Assembly (NCBI GenBank): GCA_000310025.1
Contig: FN649735.1
Coordinates: 8,210-47,079 of the forward strand
From: Ectocarpus siliculosus
Lineage: Eukaryota > Sar > Phaeophyceae > Ectocarpales > Ectocarpaceae
Direction of reading: 5' to 3'
Length of the DNA stretch: 38,870 nt
The number at the start of each line of letters is the position of its first letter. Within the stretch, counting starts at the first letter, position 1. The notes under the pieces were generated by a model. The model had not been told where the DNA came from, ran no database searches, and saw only the letters and a list, made by a program, of their open reading frames with translations. Position numbers and translations under genes: made by a program. Below are positions 21,589-33,908 of this stretch, piece by piece.

Positions 21589-22919
21589 CTGCTGATGGGT
21601 TATGGTTCTCGTTTGCCTCCTTTCGTCTTGGTCTTGACGAACTCGATGCGTGGCTCCGTATTGTAGCAACCCATTGACCGAAATGTAGTGAGGGGTGTGC
21701 AAGGCGCAGGCTTTGTAGCGCACGATGCGTGGCAAGCCTGGTTCACGACAACAGGGAATTAGACCGCTTGTTGACCCATGGTTACGAAGGGCTACTGTGG
21801 GCCGGAAAATACGGTCCAGACAGTATGGCACGAAACGTTGTGAAGTTTGGACTGCCACCCGCTCAATTGCCATCCCAATCTCTCTCTGGATACTTAGTCC
21901 TCCCCACCTCTCACGGATTTGTGGTTCTGACTGCAAATTACGATCATCATGCCTGCCAAGACGTGGGAAAGGAAATCCATGTTTAGCTTATCGTACAAGC
22001 CCGGTCGCCCCGGTGGTCAAAACCAGGGATAGTTTACCGCCTTGTTCATCTACTAGTCGCAGGTTGGAGTTCGATTCTCTCGCTGGAGTGAAATAAAGTT
22101 TGCAATTTGTCGTGAAAAACGAGTAATTTGTGAGCCAGACGAAGATCGCATGTCCTCCGATAGAAATTTCCTCAACTGCAAATCGAGATTTCTGTCGTGA
22201 CTAGAGCAATGTGTGCTCAGAATGTTGCCTCCTGGGGTTCCGTTGCGTCCTGTTCGACGAGCTTCCACGACCTTGGATGGAACGGCAAAAGCAAAACCAG
22301 CCCATCATTCCCCTTTTTGGCGGCCGGCAGACAGCAGCGCGCAACCGCTCGAGCACTTCAGACATCTCGAGAAGAAGCCACGTTTATTTGCGCTGTCCTC
22401 TTTTGTACTTTGCTCTCTATAGCCACTTCCCATCCCCACCTGTACACGCATGGAACCCTCGCGCGAAGCTCAGTATGGCAACACTGCGGGGGCTGCCAGT
22501 CGTGACACGACTCAAAAACGATCAGATGGCCATCATCCAATGAAAATACTGCAGCAGGGTATAACCGTATCCCCGAGGTCACCGTCGCCAAAACGCCCAA
22601 CACCAACGACATGTCTGAACTAACCTTACTTCATGGTCAAGAGACGAATTTCAGCGGGGGTGCTGTGTACTTGCGCTAACAACCGGGCGTTTTTGAACGA
22701 AAGCCCTCAGCGATCTCTGCACCTCTCCCACGATCCGCCGTAAGCCAAAGACGACACAAATGGAAGACTTCCCCGCCTTTGTCAAAGAGCACATCAACCT
22801 CGTGACCAACCCTTACTCTGACGCCGCAACTCTGCCAGCGACATGAACGCACACCCTTGGATACCAAGAAGTATACTTTTAGCAGCACGGGCCCGTCCCT
22901 CATGTCAGGACCCGGGCCT
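21589..22919. other. Gene-poor stretch downstream of the DUF4211 gene
   Basis: Several short frames occur on both strands, none with a recognisable motif. The part just below 22920 is the likely 3' untranslated region of the minus-strand gene. A tRNA-like fragment is listed separately. Confidence 0.4.
22005..22095 (+). mobile_element. tRNA-like fragment, possible SINE relic
   Basis: CGCCCCGGTGGTC at 22006 is followed by an A-box-like TGGTCAAAACCAGG and, about 54 bases from its start, by a B-box-like AGTTCGATTCT (22068-22078). The leading GCCCCGGTGGTC is shared with the SINE at 25264. No proper acceptor stem or anticodon arm can be folded, so it is not called as a tRNA gene. Confidence 0.4.
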
Positions 22920-25900
22920 TCACCCGTACCGCCCGCCGCTGCTGCCGACCGTGCGCCAACGCCTCCCTCTCCCCACATGGAACTCCTCCTCGTCTTCGTC
23001 TTCGCTCTCTCCTACTCCCAGCCCCGCCCGCTGTCCCTCCAAATCACCAAGGTCGAGATCGCCGTACTGCCCCTGCTGCGCCTCGCCCGACAGCCAGTCC
23101 AGAATAGAGGAGGCCGCCCCCATCTCGAGGAAGGTCTTGCCGTGTCCACCGCGCACTCCCGCGCGGCCGCCCCACTTGACCCCGTTCAGGTCGTCCGCCT
23201 TGCGCAGGAGCGCTGAGAGCGACTGTTTTGGGGGGGGAGCGGCACAGGAATTCTCATGGGTGGTTGTCACGACGGTCATCTCGGTTATGCGTAAGAAAAT
23301 TAACCGTTGCCACGCAACAGGAAAATATTAACACAAGACGTCGGCTTCAGAGGGTGCAGAACGGGAGGAAGGTGCATCAAAAAGAGGGGGGGGTGGAAAG
23401 AGACGGTGCAGCGAGAAATTCGAAAGCAAAAGCAGTTGAAATCGAATCAACGATACCTTTCGAAGGGGCGGAATTGGCGGCAGGCCCGAACGGCCCGAAG
23501 ACACTCGGCTCCTGTTCTGGGGATTCGCTCGTCACCAACGCAAACCTCGTTCTCCGAGAAAGTTGGACAGCGCTCCTGCTATTTACTGCTTACGCCGACC
23601 ACCGACCAAAGTCCCCTGCCTCCACATGTCGCGAAAGAAGCGCGCGGTCCACGTGAGTAGTCCCGACGTTGTCGCCGTCACAACTGGAGGAGAGGCGAGT
23701 ATCACAAGCTTTAGTCCAACTGCAATACCACGCTACTCTCTCCTTTTAAGCACACCTCGAACTCGTTCTCGGAGAAGTTGAGGCAGCGCTTCTTCTTCTT
23801 CTTGCTCGTGTGCGGGCCCCCCTCCCCGCGGAAGTTCTCCGGCTCCAGCCCACTGTCGCCTCTGATCTTTGCCGACACCTTGCTCACCAGGTACAGCTTG
23901 TAGTGCGTCAAGCTGCAACGAAAAACGAGAGAAAAGGAGCAAACAGAAAACCGCATGCTTACGCGTGGCATCACAAGCAGCCGACAGGGACAGGAGGAAC
24001 ACAGGAGGCTGCGAGGTAACGTGATTCACAACAGTCAAGACAGCGACTACGCCACAAACACACCGAAAAGGGGAGGAGGAAATGCAACGTTTAGGTTGCT
24101 CTTCCCCGAGAAGCACATGGGCCGGGCTTGGGGACAGCTGAGCACAAAGGCAGTGATGAAGAAAAACGGCTATTGCACCGAAGTTTAAATGTCCTACATG
24201 TTAGATTGCGGAAAAGCGCCGCACCAGCGTTGCACATAAGACAAAGTTCTTCGCGAACTTGTTCACGGGAGAGTGAACGCGGGGATGGGGCATCAAAGGT
24301 GGGGAGTGATTGCAAGCGTCCAAGGTGCACTTCCAGGGTGCGAAGAACAGTGGTGAAGAAATAAAATCGAATCGGGTGGGTCAAACTCCGACAAAGTGCA
24401 CGGCGATGAAGGCTGGTACTCTAAACGAAACGAGGACAATGCCAAGAATGGCGCTATTCAGGCGAAGCGGATCCATTCTGGAGAAGGGTTGCAACGTGCG
24501 GCTGCGACGCTGTCTGTCCGAATTTCGACGCACCTGTGGAACAAGTGAGACTTGTGCTTGCACGTGTCTCCTAGGTAGTGCGTTGCCTTGGCCTCCTGTT
24601 TGTGCCGCCGGTCGACAAAATTAGAGAAAGAACGGAAGACACATGGACCAACAAGAGAGAGAGCAAGCAAGAAAACACTGCAAGTGAGGGAGGGCGGCAG
24701 AGGCGCGCACGCGGGGTCAAGGGGTCAACAACGAGCTGACTACATTATTTTCTCCCACAGAAGTGTCGAGACCATCCCACAAATTCTTAGTCGCGTCGCA
24801 AACTATGTTGACACGGATAGAAGCGCTACGCCTCAAAATAATTGCCTGGTCGGACTTCCGGAACGGACAAGAAACTACCGCAACGTCACACCTAAGCCCA
24901 AACATAGATTTCCTTGGCCAGATTGCCCTGAATGAGCGCTGACCGCAACGTACGTTCACCAATGAAAACTCTCGCATGTATGCATACCTGTTTCGCAACG
25001 GCCGCGGCGTCCGGGTCATCCCAGTGCTCCGGCAGGTGTTTGTCCCATCGAAGCCCGTCCCACACCTTCCGAAACGGCAGAAGCGGGCATGTCAAACGCG
25101 AACAACACAAGCAAACGCTACGGATAAGGCACGCTCGCTCCAGCTTCTGGACAAGCCCGGTCAACACATAATTCAGGATGCACCGAGCAGCGGGCATATT
25201 GAAACACGCAGGGTGGAGATACCCACGCAGAAGAAACATTCGACTTAAGTGCCTAGACCCACCGATTGCCCCGGTGGTCTAGTTGGTATCCGCGAAAAAT
25301 TCTAGAGGTCAGGTCAGGGGTTCGAATCCCGGCGTAAGCGAGCTTTTCTTGCAAAGTGAGTTTTTCTCTCGCTTCCGCTCCTGGCCTAGTGGATAGCGCT
25401 AGTTCGTGTGTACACAGAGGGAAGAGAGTGCTGAACTCTTCTCGCATACAAAACCGAAGGCAAAGTACCGCAGGAGGGGAGGGTAGAGAGGGGCTCTTCT
25501 GTGTGACCACGGGTTGGAGTAAACGGCACTAGTGCTGTGAGCGCTGATTAGAAGTGAAGACAAAAAAAAAAAAAAGGTCATGTACGAGAACAAGCCCAAG
25601 CTGGAAGATGCTTGCAACGACGAAGCACGACAAAAAAGGCACTATTGTCTGAGGCACCTCACCCTGTTCGGGTCATACTCTGAGCCAGAGAGGAAGGCAA
25701 TAACGCTAGTCCGGTTGGAGCGGTTACACGCGCTGCAGCGATCGGTCAGTCTGCACAAGTCGCCGTCGACGTGGTGGTAGCCGTAGTGGGGGTACCGCAT
25801 GATGGTGTCCCTGCGTTTTTGGTGTCGATGATAGTTGGGGAGAGAGTAAGAGGTACACGGATGGAACGGATGGCGTACGTGAACGCGGTCGGTGGAACAT

Positions 25901-28900
25901 GTAGGGATGACCACGAGCAGGGAGAACGACTGACAATGACGGCCGAAAGAAAAAAAAACAAGAAGAAAATGAGCAGCACACTAACGGCAGCAGCAGCGGT
26001 GGCAACAACAACAACAACAACAGAGAAATGATTTCTGAAGGAGCCCTTTCACTCCTCACGTCTTGGGTGTTCACCCGGGGTGTGGTCGGAAGAGGCGTTC
26101 TCGTGCTGACATTCTGCTGTAATTGGCCTTGGAGACGTAAGTCAAGCTCAACGACACAGTTGCAGAGTGAAAACGACCAAAGTTCACAGGGAAAAATAAA
26201 ATGCAGCTCCAAATGGAAGTCAACCAAGGACCACACCATGATGGACGACGCCAGTGGCACGAATCGCGGATACGGCATCCTGACCAAACCATCGATTGGG
26301 AGGACATGTGCAACTGCACCGACACGGGCTCGCTCTGAGCGATGAACGAAGAACAACTGGAATCCCCAATGCCACCAAGAAGCCTCACAGAGTCTGACAC
26401 AACTGCAGCGACGACCCGCGTAAGCATAGAACCGATACATATGAAGCGTGGTCGACGGAAACTCGCGGATTTATTTCCTCGATGACAATGCTGTCAGACA
26501 GAAAACACGATTGGCCCACTTGCAAAGCTGGAAACCCAACATGGCGTTTTCAACGCAAAAGGTTCTGCTTTCACCATCCCCAATCGCCTGAGATCATGGA
26601 TCGGGCTTGTTTGGAAACAAAAAAACAACTTACATTCAACCAAAGAACAAACGCACGACAAGGTAACTCACCGGAAGTCTTGCCGCCAAGAACCGCAGAG
26701 GCTCTCGCCGCTGATGCGCAGCTGCGTCGAACACCCGCACAGAAACGAACAGACAAGAGTGAATGGCAAAAAAAACGACAAACAGTGGTGACGGGACCTG
26801 CCTTTCTCTCCGCGAGCACTTTGTTCGCCACACTCCGCCCTCCCCCTCTCCAAAGGCTGCCCCCACATCGGGGGGCAACTCCACCCCTAATCCGCTCATT
26901 CGGAAATCTGCTTTCGAGACAAATTCCTCAAGTACAACAAGCAAAACGAAACGCATTATACTCCTCAACCCTTGGGCCATACGTACGCAACAATTTGTTT
27001 CCGCGCCCCCCACTTCTCCGCCTCACGTGAAAGGCTAACCCCCGACTCCCCTCGGATACCTTTTTCTCGACCATCTCCTTCGCCTTCCCGTAGCGGGCGT
27101 GCTCGGGAATCCGGGGCTGCGCGACGTACTTTTTCATGAATGCTTCGCCGGCCCCGTCTCCTGGGAAGAAAAACAAAAACGCAAGGCAGAAGCACCAACG
27201 CTTTGGGTCATTGCAGGTTCAGTCTCCGGCGTACAAAGTATTGCATGTCGTCGGTAGGCAGTGCTAGTCGCGGGAGCGCATACCGAAATTTGTTCCAAGC
27301 TTCAGTAGGAAGTGCATTCGAATACGTGAAAAAGTCAGGTGGGCGTGTTCGTTGCCAGTAAACTGCCGTGGAGGTAGCCCGGGGTGTGAGACGCAAGCTG
27401 CAAGCCAACTACGAACGAGAACAAGGTATCATTGCTGTGTTTGTTCCTACAAGAGCGTCAAAACTTCCGCCCTTCGAGAATATCTCCGATTTGGATTTAA
27501 CACGAACCTTGGTCATGATCATGTGTCACAACTTCCTCTAACGACGTACTTGTCACTCCAAGACAGCGAGCGAGACACATCGGCGGCGGCAAAGAGAAGA
27601 CAAAAGAAAAGCAACAACACAAAGGCCGAAGCGTCCTTGTTTCCAGGCGAAAAACAGGCCCCACAACGTAGTCTACGTCACCTTGAGTAGCCTTGGCGAT
27701 GTATTCCACGTAGAACAAGAAGGCCTCCTTGAACGTCATCGTCCCCACCCTGAATCAAACCACGCGGGGGGGGCACGACGGGCACGGAGATCATGATGAA
27801 CGCGACGGACACCGCGCCGCGTAGACGAATCACCCACACCACATCAACGACCGAAACCCGCCAACGTGGAACAACACAGCCTCCCATTAGAGGGGAATAA
27901 ACGGCAACAACGCCCAAGTACGAAAATCGACAAAACCCGAGTCGAGGGAGCGAACGATGAAACACGAGACTGTGATTTGCCAGGGAACGGCGGCGGGAGA
28001 ATGGCATAGTTCGGGAGTCGGAAGCAGGCAGATCACCGCCATCTATTGTATTCTTAGCTAGAATCGACTGTAGATGGGGCGAAAACCGAGATTGCGAACC
28101 TGAGGGAACCCACATCCTGTTTCGAGAGGACTACGTTTTTCGAGGCATAGCGCCGTTAACGGCAACGTGGGGAAACGAATATATTGGTGAAAATGAAAAA
28201 CACACACAACCTTTTGGCGGCTACTCCGAAAACAATTGTAGCAGAGACAAACACAAGCCCACGATATAGAGACCGCACACTGTTGAAAAGAAGGGCAGCC
28301 TCAGAAGTCTTGGCCTGACGAGAGCACGGAGTTGGTACACAAAAATTCGCAGAGAGGAACGACAACGGCGTGTGCCGTGAAAGCGTCAACAATGAACTTC
28401 GTTTCGAGCGGAAAAAAAAAAAAAAACGCGGGTGCTTACGAGAGCGAAGAAATGCCTCCATCCTCCGACTGCTCCATCTCGTTGAAAAAGGCCGCGTGCG
28501 AGAAAAAGGCGTCGCCCCCGTCTTCCTCATCGTCATCGTCGTCGTCGTCATCGTCGATGAAATTGTCTTCATCGCCATCGTCAGGCTCCTGGAAGACGGT
28601 AACCAGTGTTGTTTTGGCCTCGGAAGCAACTTGTGACTGGACTGACGGTACGGTCATCTTTGACTGGCGGTACGGTAATCTGTGAGAAAACGGTAGTCTT
28701 TGCCCGCTTGGAGAGTGCCGGCGTACAGGCTGCTGGGTTTCAAGCTTGTGTCCATGCCAGCATGGAAGCCTTGTTGACTGTCATCCACAGTTCGGGACTT
28801 TGCAAGTCGCGAGAGTTGTTGCCATGTACAGCCCTTCGCTGCAACTGCTGCGTGGACGCATTTGCTAGCGCACGCGCAGGCAGAACTTGACCGCACTGCC

Positions 28901-30549
28901 ATTCGAACGTGAGACCTCGCCGGCATCCAAACTGGTGGGGGATTCCGCATCAGCTGCTCGAGCAGGGCCCAACCAGCGCGGAAGCGGTATCATAGAAAGC
29001 GGACATCGAAAACATCGTGTCCCGAAAACACTACACGTGCTCACAGGCCTGATGAGCGAAACATGCGCGGCGTATTTGGTGAGCTGCCTTGGGCGACCAG
29101 CAATGTGTACCGAGGCTGCCGACGAAACCAATTCTGCTGTATGTGCTCTTCAACTTCCAGTGTTGTTGAAAAAACACGTGGGCAAACATCTTGCTACGAG
29201 TTGCCAGGGCACTCGATACCAATTCGATAAAAAGGCAAACTCACGTTGTATCGGTGGTTCCTCTTGCGTCCCTTGCGCTTGCTCCCGCTCCCGCCCTCGT
29301 TCTTCTCCGACCTGGACCGCTTGGCACATCCTGCCGATCCCTTCGAACCAACCGTTTCGATCTCCTCCTCCTCTTCCTCCTCCTCTTCCTCGTCGTCTTT
29401 TAACGTTACGGCGAAGCTGTCGTCCTCGTCAATGTCTTCATCCCTCGCGCATTTATCCCCGGACTTCTTGCCGTCCAACTCTCCGTCGCTCTCATCTTCG
29501 TCGTCGTTGTCCCACCCGCTATCGTCCTCTCCGCCGCCACCGCCGCCGTTGCCGTCTTCTTCTTCCGAGGAGCTGGTCCCCTTGCCATGCAGCATCTCGC
29601 GGTAGTTGACCATGGAGCTCCGCCTCCTGGTTCGTGTGGCTCTTCCGGTCGCGGCCGCCGGCGCTTCTTCCTTGATGCCCTTGCCGCCGCTCTTGCCCCC
29701 GACCTTCTTGTCTTTCCCTCGCCCGACTTTCTCTTTGGCCTTCTTCTTACCCTTGCCGACCGCTTTTACCGGCACCTCCTCTTCCTCCTGCGAGGAAAGG
29801 ACGATCGGGCTGCCACCGCCACCGCTCTTCCCCTTGCCCTTCCCCTTGCCCTTGCCCTTGCCCTTGCTCTTGGTTTTCGAGCCGGCGCCTCGTGTACCCA
29901 CCCGGGCAGGACTCGCTTCTTCGACGTCGACGACCTCCTCACCGCTCCTGCCCCTCGTCCCCCCGTCTTTTCTTGTACCCTTGCCCCTCTTCTTGGACCC
30001 AGCGGGCTGCATGCTGAACTCCTCGTCACTGTCGTCATCATCATCATTATCGTCCGAGGAAGAAGGGCCGGCCGATTCCGGTTCCGACCCGACTGCCGAC
30101 GTTTTTCTACGCTTGCCGCTGCCCGGGTCCTTGTCGGCAACCCCCTTGCCCTTCTGCAACCTTGAAGACCGCCGGACGGGCTTGTCACTCTCCTCTTCCT
30201 CGCCATCTCCATCTGCCGCCGCTGCAGCCTCTGCTCTCGCAGAAGCTTTGCTTCGTCTCGCCCTCTTGCGTCCGGCGGGCCTCCCATCGCCCTCCTCGTC
30301 TTCCTCCGGCTGAGACTTGCCCCTGTTTCGTCTCTTCTTGCTCGCAGAAGCCGCTGCGTGGCCATCAGCACGCGAAGCAGCTTCGGCATCGTCTTCGTCG
30401 TCGTCGATTTCGGAGGCGTTTGCCCCCGACTTTCGTCTCCCCGACTTCCGGGTGTTGCGGCTGCTGCCGCCGCCATTGGCAGACGTCGCCGCCACCACCA
30501 GCGCTGCAGCGCTTTTCTGTTTCCCCTTTATTTTCTTCGTTGAGCCGCT

Positions 30550-30595
<46 letters not shown>

Positions 30596-33500
30596 ACGTC
30601 TTGTTCGTCCTCGGAGTCGACGATAAAACCACCCAGGCCGTCGTCTGAGTCCGAAGAGTCTCCGACCTCGTCTCCTGACGGCGGGGGCTCCTTGACCAAT
30701 CGCCTGCTCTCTCGAGAGCGGCCAGTCGGACAGAATAGGACGGGGAACCCAAAGGTTAAAGTTTTATCAATTTTCCCTCAGCGTCTAAACCCGCAGTAGC
30801 AACCTCCAGATGTAAAAATCAAACGGTTTTCCGTTGCACGGAAGAGCTGCACAACTATGAAGATGTTGTAGTAGCGTGGTGTTTCTTTTCGAACAGCTGC
30901 CGTCTGTCTAGTGCTCTTTTTATCACGCGCCCGGCCGCACCCCTCGCTAGAAGGAGGTGCCGAATGTCACTCGTGTTGCATTGTTTGTTCGCTTAGGGCG
31001 GGGATGGCGAATTCGCCCCCGTGTGCATCAAACCATTGAATGACTCAAAAGAACGCTGTGCGATGGTGCCAATTCGGCGGGCATTGCGAAATGTGACTTG
31101 CCGCGGACGCAACACGCCTGCCTGCTAATCCTCACCGGACAAACCGACTTGAGTGTGTCGCTGCCCCCGGAGCGACGCACAGGGGTTTTACCGAAACTGT
31201 TGCCGCTCTTTTACATCTTGTACTTGCCTGCTTGCGGTCCTCGAACGAGAGCCTCGACCCCAGGTTTCGTGGAACTGCAGCTGCACCAGCGAGGAGCGTT
31301 TAGCACCGCTCGCGTCATCACCGTCACCGTCGCTCAAGTCGTGGTCCTAGAGCAGCAGTAGCAGCAATTGGTAATCCAGAAAGAGGCGTGGGGCGTTTCA
31401 ACGTCATTTGGACGGGTGTGAGCTTCGCCGGTGCGTGTTGGACGTGAGTCGTTGCGGCCGTACCGCTTCCAAGACCACGGCACTGCTGTTGGAATTTGAG
31501 GATAGAATGTCGGCAAAATCACGCGCGTAGCGTACTTGCTAGTCCAACAGACCGTACAGCAGAACCACACAACGGTTGCATACGACGGAGAACTACACCG
31601 GTGTACACAAAAAAAGGTTCATGTTGTCACCAACCTGTCGGTACGTGACCCTCCAACCCCGCCGAAAGGTTTGATATGGTGGCCCTGCCCTCGCTCAGCG
31701 GCAACATTCCGGCGCTCGTTGAGAAGGCTACAACAACCAAACAAATTACCCCCCCTCACCGAATCTTCCTCGAGCTTGGACCATCTCTCCGCCAGCTGCC
31801 GGCGGCGCTTCCGCTCTGCCTCATCGTCCTCCTGCTCGTCGCCGCCTGCGTTACCCCGGTCGTTCACGTCACAGGTCATGTGGAGTTGGTCGTTGACGCA
31901 ATACCCAGCCTACCATGTCTTCCACGCACACATGCACTCTAGAGATGACCTTCTTGAGAAGGGAATGAGCTACAATCCGCAGACATCTCAGTTTTCAGTC
32001 AATCCCCGTCTCACCCCCGGCGCTCTCCCCCCCTGCGTCTGATCCTCCAAACAACCCTCCACCGCCGCTGCCGTTGTCATCACCGTCTTCGTCGTCGTCC
32101 TCGTCTGCAGCTATGACCTTCATGCTGCGGCGGGACTTGCTGGGACGCGTCTGCTCGGCCGTCGGAGGCGTTACATGCGGCGTAACCGAAACCTCCCCCA
32201 ACCCCTGCTCTCCGACCCCCGCCTGGTTTTTCCCGCGCGTACATACGACAGGCGAAACGACAGAGAACGAAAATGTTACTTGTTGCGACTAGACTATCAG
32301 ATACGAAGTGGGAAAATTATTCGTTCACACCCGCAACATTAACAAGAATCGTCCGTCTGGTTCCCGCCCGTACCCGACAGACGAACACGGCAGAGGAACG
32401 AACGATAGTTTATTGCAACCAGGCTGTCCAATAAATGGACCGTGTCCGTTCGCGTCCGGAACTTGAAACAAGATAGACTTGTTTTGCATATTGTACATGT
32501 CTGGTGGAGTGGTCTCATTGTGGCCATGTGGGAGGGCTTCGATTTCAGCAGCGGGGTATACACTCTCCTCCCGTTCCGGACAGGCGGAGTCCATCGTTGT
32601 TGTCGGCGCCACACAGAGGCTCGCGCGTTTGCACTGCCGCTGTGGTTCGATTTGCGCACAGAGAGAGAGGCTGAGGGTGGCACCTTCCGAGAACGCTCCC
32701 CGATGAACAACAAAAGTACCCAAACAAGATCGTCACGAAACCTCATCAACCACGACAGGTGTAGTACTGGCACTTCTTTTCGAAGCCGTCCGGTTCCCAA
32801 CAGGTACATATTGCAGATATTCCATCCGGCCTGCATCTGGAGGCGGTCTATCCATGTCCCCGACCTATCGGACATGCTGTGCCGATCCAACGTATTGTAG
32901 CACACCGGCATCATGCGCAGTATCCCAGGAGTGCCCACTCGGGTTGCTTCAACTACTACTGAATATCTTCCCCCCCGAACATATTGGCGCACGTGAACTA
33001 ATGCCAGGAGATAGACTTACAGCATTCCAGTGGCTTTGGAACTACCGCGCCCCAATGGTGGAAAGGACGGTTTCGCTCGTTTGTGAGACAGGTCTAATAG
33101 GACGGGTGTTGCCGGACGTCGGATACTTACAGGAGGACCGTATGTGACACAAGATACCACACCCCCTGGACCAATCTTCCAAAGCTCGACTACTCCACAG
33201 CGGAAAGAGTAACGGCGCCGAAACTAGCGGCGTTGGAATGGTCTCGTCGGGATGTTTCCGTCACCATTTCATTGGATTTTGGGGTCCTCTTCGCCGAAGA
33301 GCAGCCGAGCTTTGAAAATCGGAACAGGGGGTGTGGTATCTTGTGTCACGTACACGGTAACGGCTGGCGGGAAGACCTTGTGTCATATTGCGGCCATGTT
33401 TTGAGCGACAAAGATGACCTCTTCTTGTACGCCGGCTCAACGGAATGGGCACCTTCCGCCCGTCTCGTGTTGCACGGCTCGAGTGATAGAAATGCCCAAC

Positions 33501-33908
33501 GAAAAGGCAGGTCGTACTGCTGAAAAACGGTACAACAACACTGCTTCTGGCTTTGTAGAACTTGAACGAGGTGGCGGAGGAGAGCGATATCGACAAATTC
33601 GTACCAAAGCGGTAGTGGTCTACACTGCTGTGTGCCGAGGGGCTTCTGAAACATCGATGTACGGTCGAGCTGCATGAAATAATCCCTTGTAACACTGCAC
33701 CATACCAACGACCACTGCCAGAGTGCAACCGATAATGTGGGGGAGCGTTCCAACGCAGGGCAAACATGCAAACGAGATGTCGAGCAGATGGAGCCACCAA
33801 AATTCAAATTTAGATGTTTGAAATAGTAAGCCGGTCGTTCACATGCACTCTTACATCGTCTTCGTCGTCAGATTCCAGCATCACGCGGCGGCGCCTTCCT
33901 GCCGACAT
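22920..33908 (-). CDS. DUF4211-domain (CCDC82-like) acidic nuclear protein, 13 exons, 975 residues
   Basis: Exons on the minus strand: 33908-33855, 32222-32015, 31845-31760, 30708-29245, 28588-28440, 27749-27682, 27160-27060, 26721-26672, 25810-25663, 25065-24988, 24595-24534, 23912-23756, 23222-22920. All introns are GT-AG, every phase matches and the CDS is 2,928 bases. Residues 1-116 are basic then acidic (MSAGRRRRVMLESDDEDD start). Exon 4 (117-604) opens with GLGGFIVDSEDEQ, then has poly-Gly, KGKGKGK and many KR-rich, NLS-like clusters. Exon 5 has poly-Asp. About 655-835 read as DUF4211: FKEAFLFYVEYIAKAT, SWRQDFR, a CSAC motif, FLSGSEYD, YLGDTCKHKSHLFH, LTHYKLYLV. The C-terminus is acidic. 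DUF4211 occurs in human CCDC82, QSER1 and PRR12, linked to chromatin or poorly characterised. A nuclear role is inferred. Confidence 0.85.
25264..25575 (+). mobile_element. tRNA-derived SINE in intron 9 of the DUF4211 gene
   Basis: A Pol III A box (TGGTCTAGTTGG, 25275-25286) is followed by a perfect B box (GGTTCGAATCC, 25319-25329). A second D-arm-like stretch (CTGGCCTAGTGGATAGCGC) lies near 25380, and the element ends in 14 A residues (25562-25575). The order of tRNA-like head, unrelated body and A tail is that of a SINE. It lies antisense to the host gene. The T-arm has only three good pairs, so a functional tRNA is unlikely. I could not identify target-site duplications. Confidence 0.65.
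30547..30594. repeat. GCC trinucleotide repeat coding for poly-glycine
   Basis: About 15 uninterrupted GCC units on the plus strand encode a run of about 16 Gly on the minus strand in exon 4 of the DUF4211 protein, just after the SEDEQDV motif. It is likely to vary in length. Confidence 0.9.
33143..33350. mobile_element. MITE with ~47-bp inverted repeats and TA flanks, in intron 1 of the DUF4211 gene
   Basis: GTGACACAAGATACCACACC and its following five bases at 33144-33168 are matched exactly in inverted orientation at 33325-33349. The match continues imperfectly inward to about 47 bp (CAAAGCTCG is shared). The element is about 208 bp with no coding capacity, and TA dinucleotides lie immediately outside both ends. 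This fits a Tc1/mariner-like (Stowaway-type) MITE. A diverged relative of the end occurs at 3914-3974. Confidence 0.75.

Noticed and set aside
25268-25340. Functional tRNA gene.
   Set aside because: The A and B boxes are good, but the T-arm pairs at only three positions, no anticodon arm or acceptor stem forms, and an A tail follows. A SINE explains it better.
29246-30799. Long plus-strand frames (up to 235 codons) opposite exon 4 of the DUF4211 gene.
   Set aside because: They are Ser/Pro/Leu-rich mirror images of acidic and basic codon repeats. The minus strand is supported by thirteen phase-matched exons.
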